Source: Acetomicrobium hydrogeniformans
GTDB lineage: Bacteria; Synergistota; Synergistia; Synergistales; JAFGMB01
NCBI GenBank assembly: GCA_016841745.1
Contig: JAENYO010000003.1
Location: forward strand, 296,277 to 360,276
Direction: 5' to 3'
DNA: 64,000 bases
The notes beneath the pieces are model-generated. The model saw nothing but the letters and a program-made list of their open reading frames with translations, did no database searches and was not told where the DNA came from. The translations under genes were made by a program, and so were the position numbers. Below are positions 16,356 through 25,090 of this stretch, in pieces; position 1 is the stretch's first letter; each line of letters begins with the position of its first letter.

Positions 16356-17156
16356 ATGTTCAGCATAACCGAATTTGCAGAAATGTCTCCTGAAATGGCC
16401 AGGAATCTTTGCAGGAATGGAGACCTTGTCCGCCCTACTGCAGGAATATCAACGGGGTATACCCAGGCTAATCTTGTAGTTCTACCGAAGGATCTGGCAT
16501 ACGATTTTCTGGTGTTCTGTCAGAGGAACCCCAAACCCTGTCCCCTTCTTGATGTTACAGAACCGGGTCTGGCAGAAGCACGGATCACTGCTCCCGGCAG
16601 CGACCTGAGGACTGATCTGCCCAGGTACAGGGTCTGGGAAAAGGGAGAACTGGTAGAAGAACCTCTGCAGGTAACTAAGTATTGGAAAAGGGACATGGTG
16701 GGCTTCCTGCTGGGCTGTTCCTTTACCTTCGAGGGAGCCCTTCTGAACAGAGGTATTCCGGTGCGACACATTGAAGAAGGCAGGAACGTCCCGATGTATA
16801 TTACGAATATCCAGTGTGAAAAAGCAGGTTCCCTGGAGGGTCCCATGGTGGTCTCAATGCGGCCCGTACCTTCGGAAATGATAACCAGAACGGTCCTTAC
16901 CACTGCAAGGTTCCCTTCAGTCCACGGAGCACCTGTTCATATAGGTGATCCTGGTAAGATAGGAATTAAAGATATGGGCAGACCCGACTTTGGTGACAGT
17001 GTAACCGTCAAAGAGGGAGAAATACCCGTCTTCTGGGCATGCGGTGTTACGCCCCAGGCAGCTCTTATGAGATCGAAACCATCCTTTGCACTGACTCATT
17101 CCCCTGGCCATATGTTTATTACCGACCGCAGGGATGATGATTATGCAGTGTTTTAG
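16356..17156 (+). CDS. DUF1445 family protein (putative hydro-lyase / D-glutamate cyclase-like)
   Basis: The 266-residue protein matches the DUF1445 family throughout. It shows LVRPTAGISTGYTQANLVVLP (residues 25-45), PLLDVTEPG, the central VGFLLGCSFTFEGAL (about 115), GPMVVSMRPVP, TTARFPSVHGAPVHIGDP and the C-terminal VFWACGVTPQAAL with FALTHSPGHMFITD. The mammalian relative is D-glutamate cyclase and bacterial members are annotated as putative hydro-lyases. It starts at ATG 16356 after TGGAGGTG. Its pairing with an amidase fits handling of cyclic or amidated glutamate derivatives, which is inference. Confidence 0.85.
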   Translation: MFSITEFAEMSPEMARNLCRNGDLVRPTAGISTGYTQANLVVLPKDLAYDFLVFCQRNPKPCPLLDVTEPGLAEARITAPGSDLRTDLPRYRVWEKGELVEEPLQVTKYWKRDMVGFLLGCSFTFEGALLNRGIPVRHIEEGRNVPMYITNIQCEKAGSLEGPMVVSMRPVPSEMITRTVLTTARFPSVHGAPVHIGDPGKIGIKDMGRPDFGDSVTVKEGEIPVFWACGVTPQAALMRSKPSFALTHSPGHMFITDRRDDDYAVF

Positions 17157-17225
17157 AAGAAAACCTCCTATTCTCATTATGCTATATGGGGCCATTGACG
17201 ATTGAAGAAAGAAGGATTTCCTGGA

Positions 17226-17960
17226 ATGTCCGATCCCGAGATCGATCAGATCAGTAAGGATAAATACAGGTACTATGCTGGGTTCGTATGGAATGATTTT
17301 TATACACTTCTTTCTGTCCTTGATGAAAATACGGATAAAGGGGAACTTGATAAGTGCTGGAATGACTTTTATTTTGCCTTCTGGAAAGATGGAATTGAAA
17401 GACCTTCCATAATTGATCATCTGATCAAAATCTATCTGGAAAAGATGTCCGGTGAAGACACTGATCTTCCGGACAGGGATCTTTCTTTACCTCCAGGGGC
17501 CATTGGTGAATGTCGGGAAGCCCCCGGATTCACTGAAACAGTCAGCATTAAATTAAAGACCTTTGTTGCAGTGATCATTAAAGAAGAAATAGATAAGTAC
17601 TACAGGAACATTGCCGGGAAAATAAAGGACGAACTGATGGATCTTGAAAATACGATAATGACTGCTGATACCAGCTGTTCTTTCTCGAACTGCTGGGAGG
17701 AATTCTGCTTTCAGGTTCAGAGGGGAAAGGAAGAACATTATCAGGCCTGTCAACGATCCCTGAGGCAGTTATTAAGGATACATCTTCTGAAGCTTTCATC
17801 AAAGGAGATTCGAATACTCTGGCTAGGTACTGCCCATGGGATTGAATGGAGGGGAGACGGATATCTCCCTGACGAGGGCTGGATGATCGATATTCTTGAA
17901 GAAACTCTTTTAATAAGGCTGGAGCAGGAGGCTATGAACTGGCCCCTATCCTTATGTTGA
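17226..17960 (+). CDS. Uncharacterised cytoplasmic protein
   Basis: The product is 244 residues from ATG 17226; GAAGGA about ten bases upstream favours it over a TTG at 17202. It has no signal peptide, no membrane helix and no motif I recognise. It is acidic and mostly helical, with two similar-looking sections: NDFYTLLSVLDENTDKGELDKCW near residue 25 and CWEEFCFQVQRGKEEHYQACQ near 165. Each has a CW...F core, which suggests an internal duplication. It ends with a region rich in Trp and Leu. There are 45 bases between it and the upstream DUF1445 gene. I do not recognise a function. Confidence 0.6.
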   Translation: MSDPEIDQISKDKYRYYAGFVWNDFYTLLSVLDENTDKGELDKCWNDFYFAFWKDGIERPSIIDHLIKIYLEKMSGEDTDLPDRDLSLPPGAIGECREAPGFTETVSIKLKTFVAVIIKEEIDKYYRNIAGKIKDELMDLENTIMTADTSCSFSNCWEEFCFQVQRGKEEHYQACQRSLRQLLRIHLLKLSSKEIRILWLGTAHGIEWRGDGYLPDEGWMIDILEETLLIRLEQEAMNWPLSLC

Positions 17961-18080
17961 ATATAATGCATTCCCTTGTTTCAATAAACCATTAAAAAGC
18001 TTCCAGAAAAAAGCTCAAGTTTTTCAGGATTAGAGGCAATGATGAAGATGAGATCAGAGTAAATCTGAAGAAGATAATAA

Positions 18081-18111
18081 TTGACTGGAGTTTAAAGTGT
18101 GTTAGTATGAT
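18081..18111 (+). promoter_or_regulatory. Possible promoter of the first IclR gene
   Basis: TTGACT (18081-18086) is followed 16 bases later by TAGTAT (18103-18108), or 19 bases later by TATGAT (18106-18111). Transcription would begin about 60-70 bases before ATG 18180. Confidence 0.4.
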
Positions 18112-18179
18112 TTTGCATCAAGCAAAACTTGATTTCACATAATAACATTATTAATAATATTTCTTCCAGAGGAAAAGAG

Positions 18180-18938
18180 ATGACGACAATGAAAGAAAAT
18201 ATATCCCTCCATAAGGCATTTGCCATCATAGAATATCTCTCGAAAAATGGAGAACAGAGCATCTTGAATCTGAGCGAAGAGCTGAATATGAACAAGAGTA
18301 CGGTATACAGGTTTCTCGCCACGCTCTGTTCCCTGGGTTATGTTCAGCAGGATCTTTCTAATAAACAATATAGCCTGACCTTCAAGTTTTCCCAGATAGG
18401 CAGGGAAAAGGACAGAAAGCAGGTTCTTATTTCACAGGTAAGGCCTTACATGGAGAGCCTATCTCTGGAAACAGGTGAATCTGTCCACCTTGCTGTCCTC
18501 GAAGGATCAAAGGCTTTGTACATAGATCAGGTTGAATCCAGAAATGCAATAAGAGTAAATGTGGAAATTGGAAAGACCTTACCTGCCTACAGCGTTGGGG
18601 TAGGAAAGGCTATCCTGGCGCATATGCCTGAAAGTGAAGTTAAAAGCATCTTTGAAAAAGAGGTCTTCATCAGATTCACTGAAAAAACAATAAGTTCACT
18701 GGATGACCTTCTAAAGGAACTTAATGAAGTTCGAAAACGCGGTTATGCCTTCGATAATGAAGAATGCATGGCCGACCTGGCATGCATCGCCGTACCCCTG
18801 TTTTCATTCGGGGTTCCGGTGGCGGCTGTAAGCTTGACCTTCCCCAGATTCCGCTATAAAGAGGGAAGTGTGGAGGAATCAAAGCTGGTGGATAAGGTAG
18901 TTGCTTCTGTAAAGAATATGAATACCCGGCTTTCCTGA
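18180..18938 (+). CDS. IclR-family transcriptional regulator
   Basis: The 252-residue regulator has an N-terminal winged helix (LHKAFAIIEYLSKNGEQSILNLSEELNMNKSTVYRFLATL) and an IclR effector domain with SLETGESVHLAVLEG, LPAYSVGVGKAILAH and RGYAFDNEECMADLACIAVPLF. ATG 18180 follows AGAGGAAAAGAG, so it is preferred to the TTG at 18129. IclR proteins bind small carboxylates or aromatic effectors and usually control an adjacent catabolic operon. The nearest candidates are the AbrB-type membrane protein downstream or the unknown gene upstream. Target and effector are unknown. Confidence 0.88.
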   Translation: MTTMKENISLHKAFAIIEYLSKNGEQSILNLSEELNMNKSTVYRFLATLCSLGYVQQDLSNKQYSLTFKFSQIGREKDRKQVLISQVRPYMESLSLETGESVHLAVLEGSKALYIDQVESRNAIRVNVEIGKTLPAYSVGVGKAILAHMPESEVKSIFEKEVFIRFTEKTISSLDDLLKELNEVRKRGYAFDNEECMADLACIAVPLFSFGVPVAAVSLTFPRFRYKEGSVEESKLVDKVVASVKNMNTRLS

Positions 18939-19038
18939 TCCATTGAGTACTGGATCAATCCTGTGGTTCATCCAGAGGTCTTTTATGTGAAGTATCTTCA
19001 GACTGTTTCGTTGTTTTCTTTAAGATGTCTTCTTCCAC

Positions 19039-19209
19039 GACGTTATAAATAGTTTTCTTTATTTCACGGATACATCCTTTCCTGGAATATAAGGAAACTT
19101 TTAGAATCATTAGAAGTAATAGTTGAAGCATTGATCTTCCTTTTCAATATGCCCGGTTTTTACAACTTTGTCACATTCCAACTGGACTATTTTTCGGGGA
19201 ACAGGGACA
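19039..19209 (+). repeat. Dispersed repeat, copy A (right part)
   Basis: ACGTTATAAATAGTTTTCTT at its left and CAACTTTGTCACATTCCAAC with TTTTTCGGGGAACAGG at its right align with copy D (27651-27869) over about 170 bases. The left part of the core (ATACAATAAGGG) is missing. The reverse complement of its right end starts TGTCCCTGTTCCCCGAAAAA, related to the ends of copy E. Confidence 0.7.
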
Positions 19210-19263
19210 TCCCCAAATAGCATCTGTCAAAATCCTGATAACAATTCCAGCTGGAGATGCCTG

Positions 19264-20364
19264 ATGCCACTCCAGCAGAGTGAAAGAGTAGAGTATATGG
19301 ACGGCGGAATCCTTACCGGTATGTTCGGACTTTTCTTTATGGGGATCTTAGGCTGGAAGCTCTTCGTTTTTTTGCGCTTCCCGGCACCAGACATGCTGGG
19401 GGCCCTTTTTATGGGCTCAGTCATCGGTATGTCTGGTTTGCAGTTAGCCTTTCCCACGAACGAGATCACCTTTGTCTCGAAATTAGTGATCGGAAGCTTT
19501 ATTGGCTTGAAAGTCAACAGGTCTACACTGAGAGAAATGAGGAAAATCCTCCTGCCAGCGATCCTTGTATCCCTCTGGATGCTTATCCTTTCTATCAGTT
19601 CAGGCTTTCTGCTTTCCTGGGTAACTAGTCTTTCTCTGGGAACAGCACTCCTTGGGTCGACTACCGGAGGGCTTACGGAAATGGCTCTAATAGGCATTTC
19701 TCTGGGGGAGGACCAGGTAAGCATTACCTTTCTCCAACTTTTCAGGGTGGTTTTCTTTCTGATCTTTATGCCCTTTATTGCCCGCGGTGTCGACTCAAGA
19801 CGTGATCCTAAGGAAGAGGTCCTCCTTCCAGAGCATATAACTGATCTGACAGAGGCTAAAACTGGAGATATAAGCTATATCGGCACTATCAGACTTGCTG
19901 TGATAGCTATTGCAGGAGGATTGACCGGTCGTATCATCGGGATTCCAGTAGGAGATCTTTTAGGGTCCATGTTCGCCGTGGGGGTCTGCAATGTCATTTG
20001 GGGTGGTTTTACTCAAGTCCATCCGAATCTGCGTATCCTGGCCCGAATCGGGGTCGGGCTGGCCATTTCGCAGGAAATTACAAGGGAAACAATGATGATA
20101 TTTTCTGGATTGTTAGTCCCTGTTTCAATTCTGGCCATTGTAATGATCCTATCGGGGATACTCCTCAGCTTGATCCTCTACCGCATAACAAACTGGAACT
20201 ACAGTACCTGTCTTCTGGCCTCATCGCCAGCAGGACTGACCCAGATGAGCATGATCGCCGATGAGGTAGGAGCCGATCCCCTGGTGGTAAGCGTTCTGCA
20301 CACAGTACGCCTTATCAGCGTGTTGACATTGCTACCTGTAATTTTCCAATTTCTGATTGATTAA
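19264..20364 (+). CDS. AbrB-family membrane transporter (duplicated AbrB domain)
   Basis: About 366 residues with ten or so membrane helices arranged as two similar halves, as in the Gneg_AbrB_dup family once called putative ammonia monooxygenase. The repeated motif is visible in SLSLGTALLGSTTGGLTEMALIG (first half) and NYSTCLLASSPAGLTQMSMIADEVGAD (second half). The start is uncertain: ATG 19264 has GGAG seven bases upstream, and ATG 19297 (MDGGILTG) is the alternative. Frame further upstream runs into repeat copy A and is not coding. Family members are membrane proteins of unproven transport role. Repeat copies lie on both sides. Confidence 0.82.
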   Translation: MPLQQSERVEYMDGGILTGMFGLFFMGILGWKLFVFLRFPAPDMLGALFMGSVIGMSGLQLAFPTNEITFVSKLVIGSFIGLKVNRSTLREMRKILLPAILVSLWMLILSISSGFLLSWVTSLSLGTALLGSTTGGLTEMALIGISLGEDQVSITFLQLFRVVFFLIFMPFIARGVDSRRDPKEEVLLPEHITDLTEAKTGDISYIGTIRLAVIAIAGGLTGRIIGIPVGDLLGSMFAVGVCNVIWGGFTQVHPNLRILARIGVGLAISQEITRETMMIFSGLLVPVSILAIVMILSGILLSLILYRITNWNYSTCLLASSPAGLTQMSMIADEVGADPLVVSVLHTVRLISVLTLLPVIFQFLID

Positions 20365-20520
20365 ATGTTTGAAATAGGAAAAGATCTGCTTCTATTTACC
20401 CAATTGATTTGTAGGGTGACTGAAGGATCTGCTATTAAGGTTGACAGTATATTAACCTGTTTTCTCGAATGGTCAAGTTGTAATTCGAGAAAACCAGCTT
20501 TATATCCTATGTTAAACAAT

Positions 20521-20591
20521 AACGAGCAAATTATCGCATACAATAAGGGCATCCCATGATGTTAATATTATAAATAGTTTAATTTATTCTG
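20521..20591 (+). repeat. Dispersed repeat, copy B (core fragment)
   Basis: CGCATACAATAAGGGCATCC followed by ATGATGTTAATATTATAAATAGTTTAATTTATTC is the core seen in copies C-F. It ends 17 bases before the ybaK start codon and is in the same orientation as the other copies. Confidence 0.7.
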
Positions 20592-20607
20592 AAGTTGGAG
20601 AGCAGTT

Positions 20608-21075
20608 ATGGAAAAAACAAATGTAATGCGGCTATTGGAGCAAAAGAAAATTAAATATGAAAGCCACTGTTATGCTGATACAGATGCAGTCAGCGGAATG
20701 GATGTGGCTTCGGTGCTCCATCAGGATCCCGACCAGGTGTTTAAGACGCTTGTAGCGGTAAGCGCCTCTAAAAAATACTACGTGTTTGTGGTTCCTGTCA
20801 GCAAAGATCTGAATTTAAAAAAAGCAGCAAAAGCGGTGGGGGAAAAGAAAATTGAAATGTTGAAAACAAAAGAACTCCATCCTCTGACAGGGTATGTTCA
20901 TGGCGGCTGTTCTCCTATTGGCATGAAAAAGTTTTTCCATACCACGATCGACAGCAGCGCGGAAATGTTGGAAACGATCATTTTCAGTGCCGGAAAAATT
21001 GGTTACCAGGTAGATCTGTCACTTTCCGAGTTGGAAAAGATCATCTCCTTTCAGTTGGATGAGATCAGCGATTAA
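20608..21075 (+). CDS. ybaK: YbaK/EbsC-type Cys-tRNA(Pro) deacylase
   Basis: The 155-residue protein shows the YbaK fold. It begins KTNVMRLLEQKKIKYESHCY and continues with QVFKTLVAVSASKKYYVFVVP and NLKKAAKAVGEKKIEML (the conserved Lys of the editing site). The signature GYVHGGCSPIGMKKFFHTTID lies near residue 95. It hydrolyses Cys mischarged on tRNA(Pro). ATG 20608 follows GGAGAG. Base use is slightly different from the neighbours, and the gene is bracketed by repeat copies B and C, so it may have been acquired. Confidence 0.9.
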   Translation: MEKTNVMRLLEQKKIKYESHCYADTDAVSGMDVASVLHQDPDQVFKTLVAVSASKKYYVFVVPVSKDLNLKKAAKAVGEKKIEMLKTKELHPLTGYVHGGCSPIGMKKFFHTTIDSSAEMLETIIFSAGKIGYQVDLSLSELEKIISFQLDEISD

Positions 21076-21200
21076 GCTCTGCGGTTGAGAAGCCTAAAGA
21101 ACGAAAACATCGGCTATGTCTCTGAGGGGGGCTTAATGGAAAGCTTTTTTTGAAATATGAAAAATTCGACTGATACCAGGGATTGATGAATATAGGAGGC

Positions 21201-21290
21201 AATACATCGTACTCAATAAGGACATCACATGATTCTAACGCCATAAATAGTTTACTTTATTCCCCAGATACATTTTTTAATAATAAAAAG
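21201..21290 (+). repeat. Dispersed repeat, copy C (core fragment)
   Basis: ACATCGTACTCAATAAGGAC through TAACGCCATAAATAGTTTAC and TTTATTCCCCAGATACATTT match the core of copy D with a few changes. The copy ends 12 bases before the acetyltransferase start, so its right end forms the leader of that gene. Confidence 0.7.
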
Positions 21291-21302
21291 AGGAGATAAA
21301 GG

Positions 21303-21728
21303 ATGATTCGTGCTTACCAACAGACCGATATAGATCAGATTTTGAGCATTTGGCTTGATGCCTCAATAAAGGCACACAATTTTATAGAAAAAGAGTTTTG
21401 GGAATCAAAAGTTATTGACATGCGTGAAATCTATTTACCTGCAAGCGAAATTTTTGTATTTGAAGAAGATGGAATGATAAAAGGCTTTGTTGCTTTATGG
21501 GGAGAAACCTTGGCTGCGATCTTTGTCTCCCCGAATGAACAGGGAAAAGGAATTGGCAAACAACTTTTGGATAAGTCGAAGGAAGTCCGCAAGAACTTGA
21601 ATCTTACCGTGTATAAGGAAAATCGCGATAGTATTGAGTTTTATAAAAAATGCGGGTTTAAAATGATAAAAGAACAAATTGATGTTCATACAGGACATGT
21701 AGAGATATTAATGGTATTCAATTCATAA
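21303..21728 (+). CDS. GNAT-family N-acetyltransferase
   Basis: The 141-residue protein starts MIRAYQQTDIDQILSIWLDAS and has the acetyl-CoA binding motif IFVSPNEQGKGIGKQLLDKS (residues 78-97). It then runs through LNLTVYKENRDSIEFYKKCGF, the usual end of the GNAT fold. It resembles YjaB-like small acetyltransferases. ATG 21303 follows AAGAGGAGATAAAGG. Its substrate is unknown. It lies between repeat copy C and the end of the TRAP operon, and convergent transcription meets at the terminator at 21772-21792. Confidence 0.88.
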   Translation: MIRAYQQTDIDQILSIWLDASIKAHNFIEKEFWESKVIDMREIYLPASEIFVFEEDGMIKGFVALWGETLAAIFVSPNEQGKGIGKQLLDKSKEVRKNLNLTVYKENRDSIEFYKKCGFKMIKEQIDVHTGHVEILMVFNS

Positions 21729-21763
21729 AATACCCGGATTTAAAGTAGAGCAGGTCTATAATG

Positions 21764-21792
21764 ATAAAAAAAGTGCCTCCTGAGGAGGCACT
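21764..21792 (-). terminator. Terminator of the first TRAP operon
   Basis: AGTGCCTCC (21772-21780) pairs with GGAGGCACT (21784-21792) around TGA. On the minus strand the stem is followed by TTTTTTTATC, so it serves the leftward TRAP operon; on the plus strand no T tract follows. Confidence 0.85.
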
Positions 21793-21856
21793 AAAGATAT
21801 TATTGTGTGTAAACCATCTCGTCGCTTATCCTTCAAAACCTGAACTTGAAGGTTAA

Positions 21857-23170
21857 TTACCCGAAAATAAGATCCGGAAGCCAGGTAACGATCTTCGGAA
21901 AAATGATGCACAAGGTCAGGCAAACCAGCTGAGTCGTAACGAAAGGCACTATGGAAGCGTAAATATCGTTCATGGTCACTTCCTTGGGCGCAATTCCCTT
22001 CATCATGAACAACATGGCTCCAAAGGGCGGTGTCAGGTAACCTGTCTGCGTATTTACAGCGTAAAGAACACCCAGCCACAGTGGGTCAAAACCGTAGATC
22101 GGCAGAAGTGGAAGGAGTATGGGAAGGGTAATCATCAGTATACTCCAGCAATCGATCACCAGACCAAGGAGGAACCAGACCACCTGTATGCCTATGAGCA
22201 TGGTCCACCAGCCTACCTCATATTTTTCAACCAGACTGATAACCATTCTCGAGGCTCCGAGACCCATGTATACGGCCGCAAATGCCTGGGCGGCAAAGAG
22301 GATCCACATTATGAAACCCTGTACCCGTATGGTAGTGTAGGCCACGCTTTTGAGCAGTTCCCAGTTCAAACGTCTATGGATGGCACTACACACAAAAGCC
22401 CCAAAAGCACCTACGGCAGCTGCCTCTGTCGGGGTGGCTATCCCTGAATAGATCGAACCCAGAACGGCGATTATCAAAAGAAGAGGAAGGATTACTCCTT
22501 TAAGGGATGCCATTTTGGCCCCCCAGTCTGCCCTCTCTTCAACGGGAATAGGCGGTCCTAATTCCGGATTCAGGTGGCATCTGATCAATATGTAACCGAT
22601 GATCAGGGAAGAACAGAGCAATCCGGCACCCATTCCTCCAGCAAAAAGCTCGCCTATGGATACCTGGGCCATGGTTCCGTAAAGTACCAATCCGATACTG
22701 GGAGGAATGAGTGGACCCAGAACTCCTCCAGCAAGAATACAGCCAGTGGCAAGTCTCTTGTCATATCCCCTCTTGATCATCGCAGGGAGAGCCATGATAC
22801 CCATGACCACCACTCCGGTAGATGCTATGCCGGACATGGCAGCTATCAGGGTACAGGCAAAAACAGTACCAACTGCCAATCCACCCTTGACGCCCCCCGA
22901 CCAGCGGTGCATCATCTCGAAGAGGTCTTCTCCCACACCGGATTTTTCCAGAACTACTGCCATCAAAGTGAAAAGGGGACAGGCAACCAAAGTCGTGGAG
23001 GACATCATGCCATAGGTTCTGGCAACAACGATATACAGCGATTCAGGACCCCAGAAGATAGCCGTAAAAACAGCAGCCAGTCCTCCCAGGACAAAAGCAA
23101 CGGGAAGACCTGAGATCAAAAAAAGGAACATGCTGCCAAAAAGAAGAATTGAAAGAATTCCTATTTCCAT
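21857..23170 (-). CDS. dctM: TRAP transporter large permease (DctM)
   Basis: The 437-residue protein has about 12 helices with DctM family blocks: SGLPVAFVLGGLAAVF near the start, CPLFTLMAVVLEKSGVGEDLFEMMHRWSGGVKGGLAVGT (residues 58-100), GGVLGPLIPPSIGLVLYGTMAQVSIGELFAGG and ATPTEAAAVGAFGAFV. It is the Na+-coupled membrane channel of a TRAP transporter that imports an organic acid. It is the last gene of the leftward dctP-dctQ-dctM operon, nine bases after the small permease. The sequence type resembles the keto-acid/mannitol-like TRAP group rather than the classic C4-dicarboxylate group; the substrate is not determined. Confidence 0.93.
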   Translation of the reverse strand: MEIGILSILLFGSMFLFLISGLPVAFVLGGLAAVFTAIFWGPESLYIVVARTYGMMSSTTLVACPLFTLMAVVLEKSGVGEDLFEMMHRWSGGVKGGLAVGTVFACTLIAAMSGIASTGVVVMGIMALPAMIKRGYDKRLATGCILAGGVLGPLIPPSIGLVLYGTMAQVSIGELFAGGMGAGLLCSSLIIGYILIRCHLNPELGPPIPVEERADWGAKMASLKGVILPLLLIIAVLGSIYSGIATPTEAAAVGAFGAFVCSAIHRRLNWELLKSVAYTTIRVQGFIMWILFAAQAFAAVYMGLGASRMVISLVEKYEVGWWTMLIGIQVVWFLLGLVIDCWSILMITLPILLPLLPIYGFDPLWLGVLYAVNTQTGYLTPPFGAMLFMMKGIAPKEVTMNDIYASIVPFVTTQLVCLTLCIIFPKIVTWLPDLIFG

Positions 23171-23179
23171 AATGTCACC

Positions 23180-23734
23180 TCAGTTTACTGTAGTGGTTTC
23201 GATGTCCACTACAGTAACGATTTCGCGTCCGGTCAAGGCTAAAAAGGTATCTTTGATGGTCTTTGTCATTCCCTGGAGCAGCATGAAAAAAGCCGCAACG
23301 GGTATGGTTAGCTTGACAGGCCAGATATAGGGACCCCAGGGACTTTCAGAGTATTCCAGCACTGAAATGCTTGCCCACGCCCAGGGCACGCTTTTCCAGA
23401 GCAATGCCCCCACAAAGACATAGAACAGGGTCCAGGTAAAAAGGTCAATAATTGCTCTTGTGCGTTTGGAAAAACGCATATACAATACCTCGACATTCAC
23501 AAAGGCACCATGTCGCAGGGCATAGGCTCCTCCCAGTACAAAGTGTGCTCCATAGAGCATACAGGATGTTTCATGAGCCCAGATGGTCGGCTTGTTAAAG
23601 GCATACCTCATTACCACCTCATACACCAGTACGAGCATTATCGGATAAACGAGAAAGCTTATGATTTTACCCATCCGATCGTTTATATTTTCAACAGATC
23701 TTATAAAACCAGTTAAAAAGTTCAATAGCCTCAC
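23180..23734 (-). CDS. dctQ: TRAP transporter small permease (DctQ)
   Basis: The 184-residue protein has four helices. It contains ISFLVYPIMLVLVYEVVMRYAFNKPTIWAHET, the characteristic DctQ region (residues 27-58), then AYALRHGAFVNVEVLYMRFSKRTRAIID. It pairs with DctM to form the membrane part. It is read from the minus strand just after the hairpin that follows dctP. Confidence 0.92.
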   Translation of the reverse strand: MRLLNFLTGFIRSVENINDRMGKIISFLVYPIMLVLVYEVVMRYAFNKPTIWAHETSCMLYGAHFVLGGAYALRHGAFVNVEVLYMRFSKRTRAIIDLFTWTLFYVFVGALLWKSVPWAWASISVLEYSESPWGPYIWPVKLTIPVAAFFMLLQGMTKTIKDTFLALTGREIVTVVDIETTTVN

Positions 23735-23764
23735 CTCTTTAGACGCCTTCTTGGTTCCTAATAA

Positions 23765-23797
23765 AAAAGAACCTCCTCCCCTGGAAGAGAAGGAGGC
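23765..23797 (-). terminator. Intra-operon attenuating hairpin between dctP and dctQ
   Basis: On the minus strand GCCTCCT pairs with AGGAGGT across a loop of about 13 bases and is followed by TCTTTTTTAT. A leaky terminator here would give more binding protein than permease, as is common for TRAP operons. Confidence 0.6.
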
Positions 23798-23816
23798 ACT
23801 CTTATTGATCTTTTCC

Positions 23817-24884
23817 TTAATCTATGTATCCGTAATCCCTCATGAACTGCTTGATGATCTCAATTCCCTTGACAACTCTTTCATCCTTTGGTCCGATCTC
23901 GGCAGCGATCTTGTCCAGATAGGGAAGGGAGAATTCTTTGGTTATTCTTTCCACTTCCTCATCGCTGAACTCGATGTAAGTGGTTCCCCACTCTTTGAAG
24001 GATTTGTTGAACATCTCATTTTGCTGTATGGTCACAGCATCCATATAATCAACGTTAAAAATTTTGGACGCTGCATCAACGATTTCCTGAAGATCCTCAG
24101 GCAGAGCATCCCATGCCTTCTTGGATACCCAGAGGGACATTCCCTGGGGTACCTGCCATGCTGGACCTATGAAATATGGACAAACTTCATAGAGCTTGAG
24201 GTCGCGATATAAATGCCAGGCAGTACCGCTGCCATCAAGGGTGCCCGTGGCGATAGCCATATAAGTCTCAGGGTGTGGAAGCATAACAGGCGCAGCCCCG
24301 AAATGTTCCATGGTGTCCGACATGGCACCAAAGAACCTCACCTTGAATCCTTTCAGATCCTCCAGCGAATTTATCGGTTTTTTGCTCCAGAAATAGGTGT
24401 TGCCCACACTATGGCTCCCAAGGTACTTAATACCAAGTTCTTCCAGGGCCTCTCCTATAAGGTCATCCAGCCCCCTGTGATGGTATAATTCGTTGAATTC
24501 ATCATTGTTTCGCGTAACGAAAGGTGGCAAATTGCCTGAAACCATCCAGGCTACAGGAATGGAACCTCTCCAGAATAATGATCCGGTGTTGGCTATCTGG
24601 ATCATATTTGCCTGGAGGGAAGGATATACGTCTAGATAGTTCACCAGCTCTCCGGCATAATGGAGACTTATTTGCAGCCTGCCGCCGGACATCTTGTCTA
24701 CCCTCTCGATAAATGGTTTGACGGCATTTTCATTGCAAAGAGCTCCAGGTGGAAGATGGCTCTGAAATTTCCAGTGGATAACCTTCTTATCCTTGGCCAT
24801 GGCAGGAGAAGTACAACCAGCGACTAGAATGCCTAAAGTCACTGCTAATACTATTCCCAATACGAACAAACTTCTGTGTTTCAT
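23817..24884 (-). CDS. dctP: TRAP transporter substrate-binding lipoprotein (DctP)
   Basis: The 355-residue binding protein starts at ATG 24884 behind AAGGAGGTG; the upstream in-frame GTG overlaps that ribosome site. The N-terminal VLGIVLAVTLGILVAGC carries a lipobox with Cys near residue 24, so it is membrane anchored. The DctP fold is shown by HWKFQSHLPPGALCNENAVKPFIERVDKMSGGR, SLEDLKGFKVRFFGAMSDTMEHFGAAPVMLPHPETYMAIATGTLDGSG (residues 165-215) and the late helices. The conserved Arg in FKVRFFG binds the carboxylate of the ligand. It belongs to the TRAP branch that includes mannitol/chloroaromatic-type annotations; the true ligand is unknown. Confidence 0.92.
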   Translation of the reverse strand: MKHRSLFVLGIVLAVTLGILVAGCTSPAMAKDKKVIHWKFQSHLPPGALCNENAVKPFIERVDKMSGGRLQISLHYAGELVNYLDVYPSLQANMIQIANTGSLFWRGSIPVAWMVSGNLPPFVTRNNDEFNELYHHRGLDDLIGEALEELGIKYLGSHSVGNTYFWSKKPINSLEDLKGFKVRFFGAMSDTMEHFGAAPVMLPHPETYMAIATGTLDGSGTAWHLYRDLKLYEVCPYFIGPAWQVPQGMSLWVSKKAWDALPEDLQEIVDAASKIFNVDYMDAVTIQQNEMFNKSFKEWGTTYIEFSDEEVERITKEFSLPYLDKIAAEIGPKDERVVKGIEIIKQFMRDYGYID

Positions 24885-25090
24885 CCCAAACACCTCCTTC
24901 AGAATAATAAAGCATTTTCTAAATACCAGTTGTTACGCACATACTATCCAATTGAAAGGGCCTAAATTGGTATTTTTGAAGTTTCTTAAATCTAAGTTCC
25001 TGTGAAAGGAAATTAGTCTCTTTTAATCATAGTGCTGTTCTAGGCATGACCCTATTTTTGCAATGGAATAAACCCTTTTTCTTGAATAGT

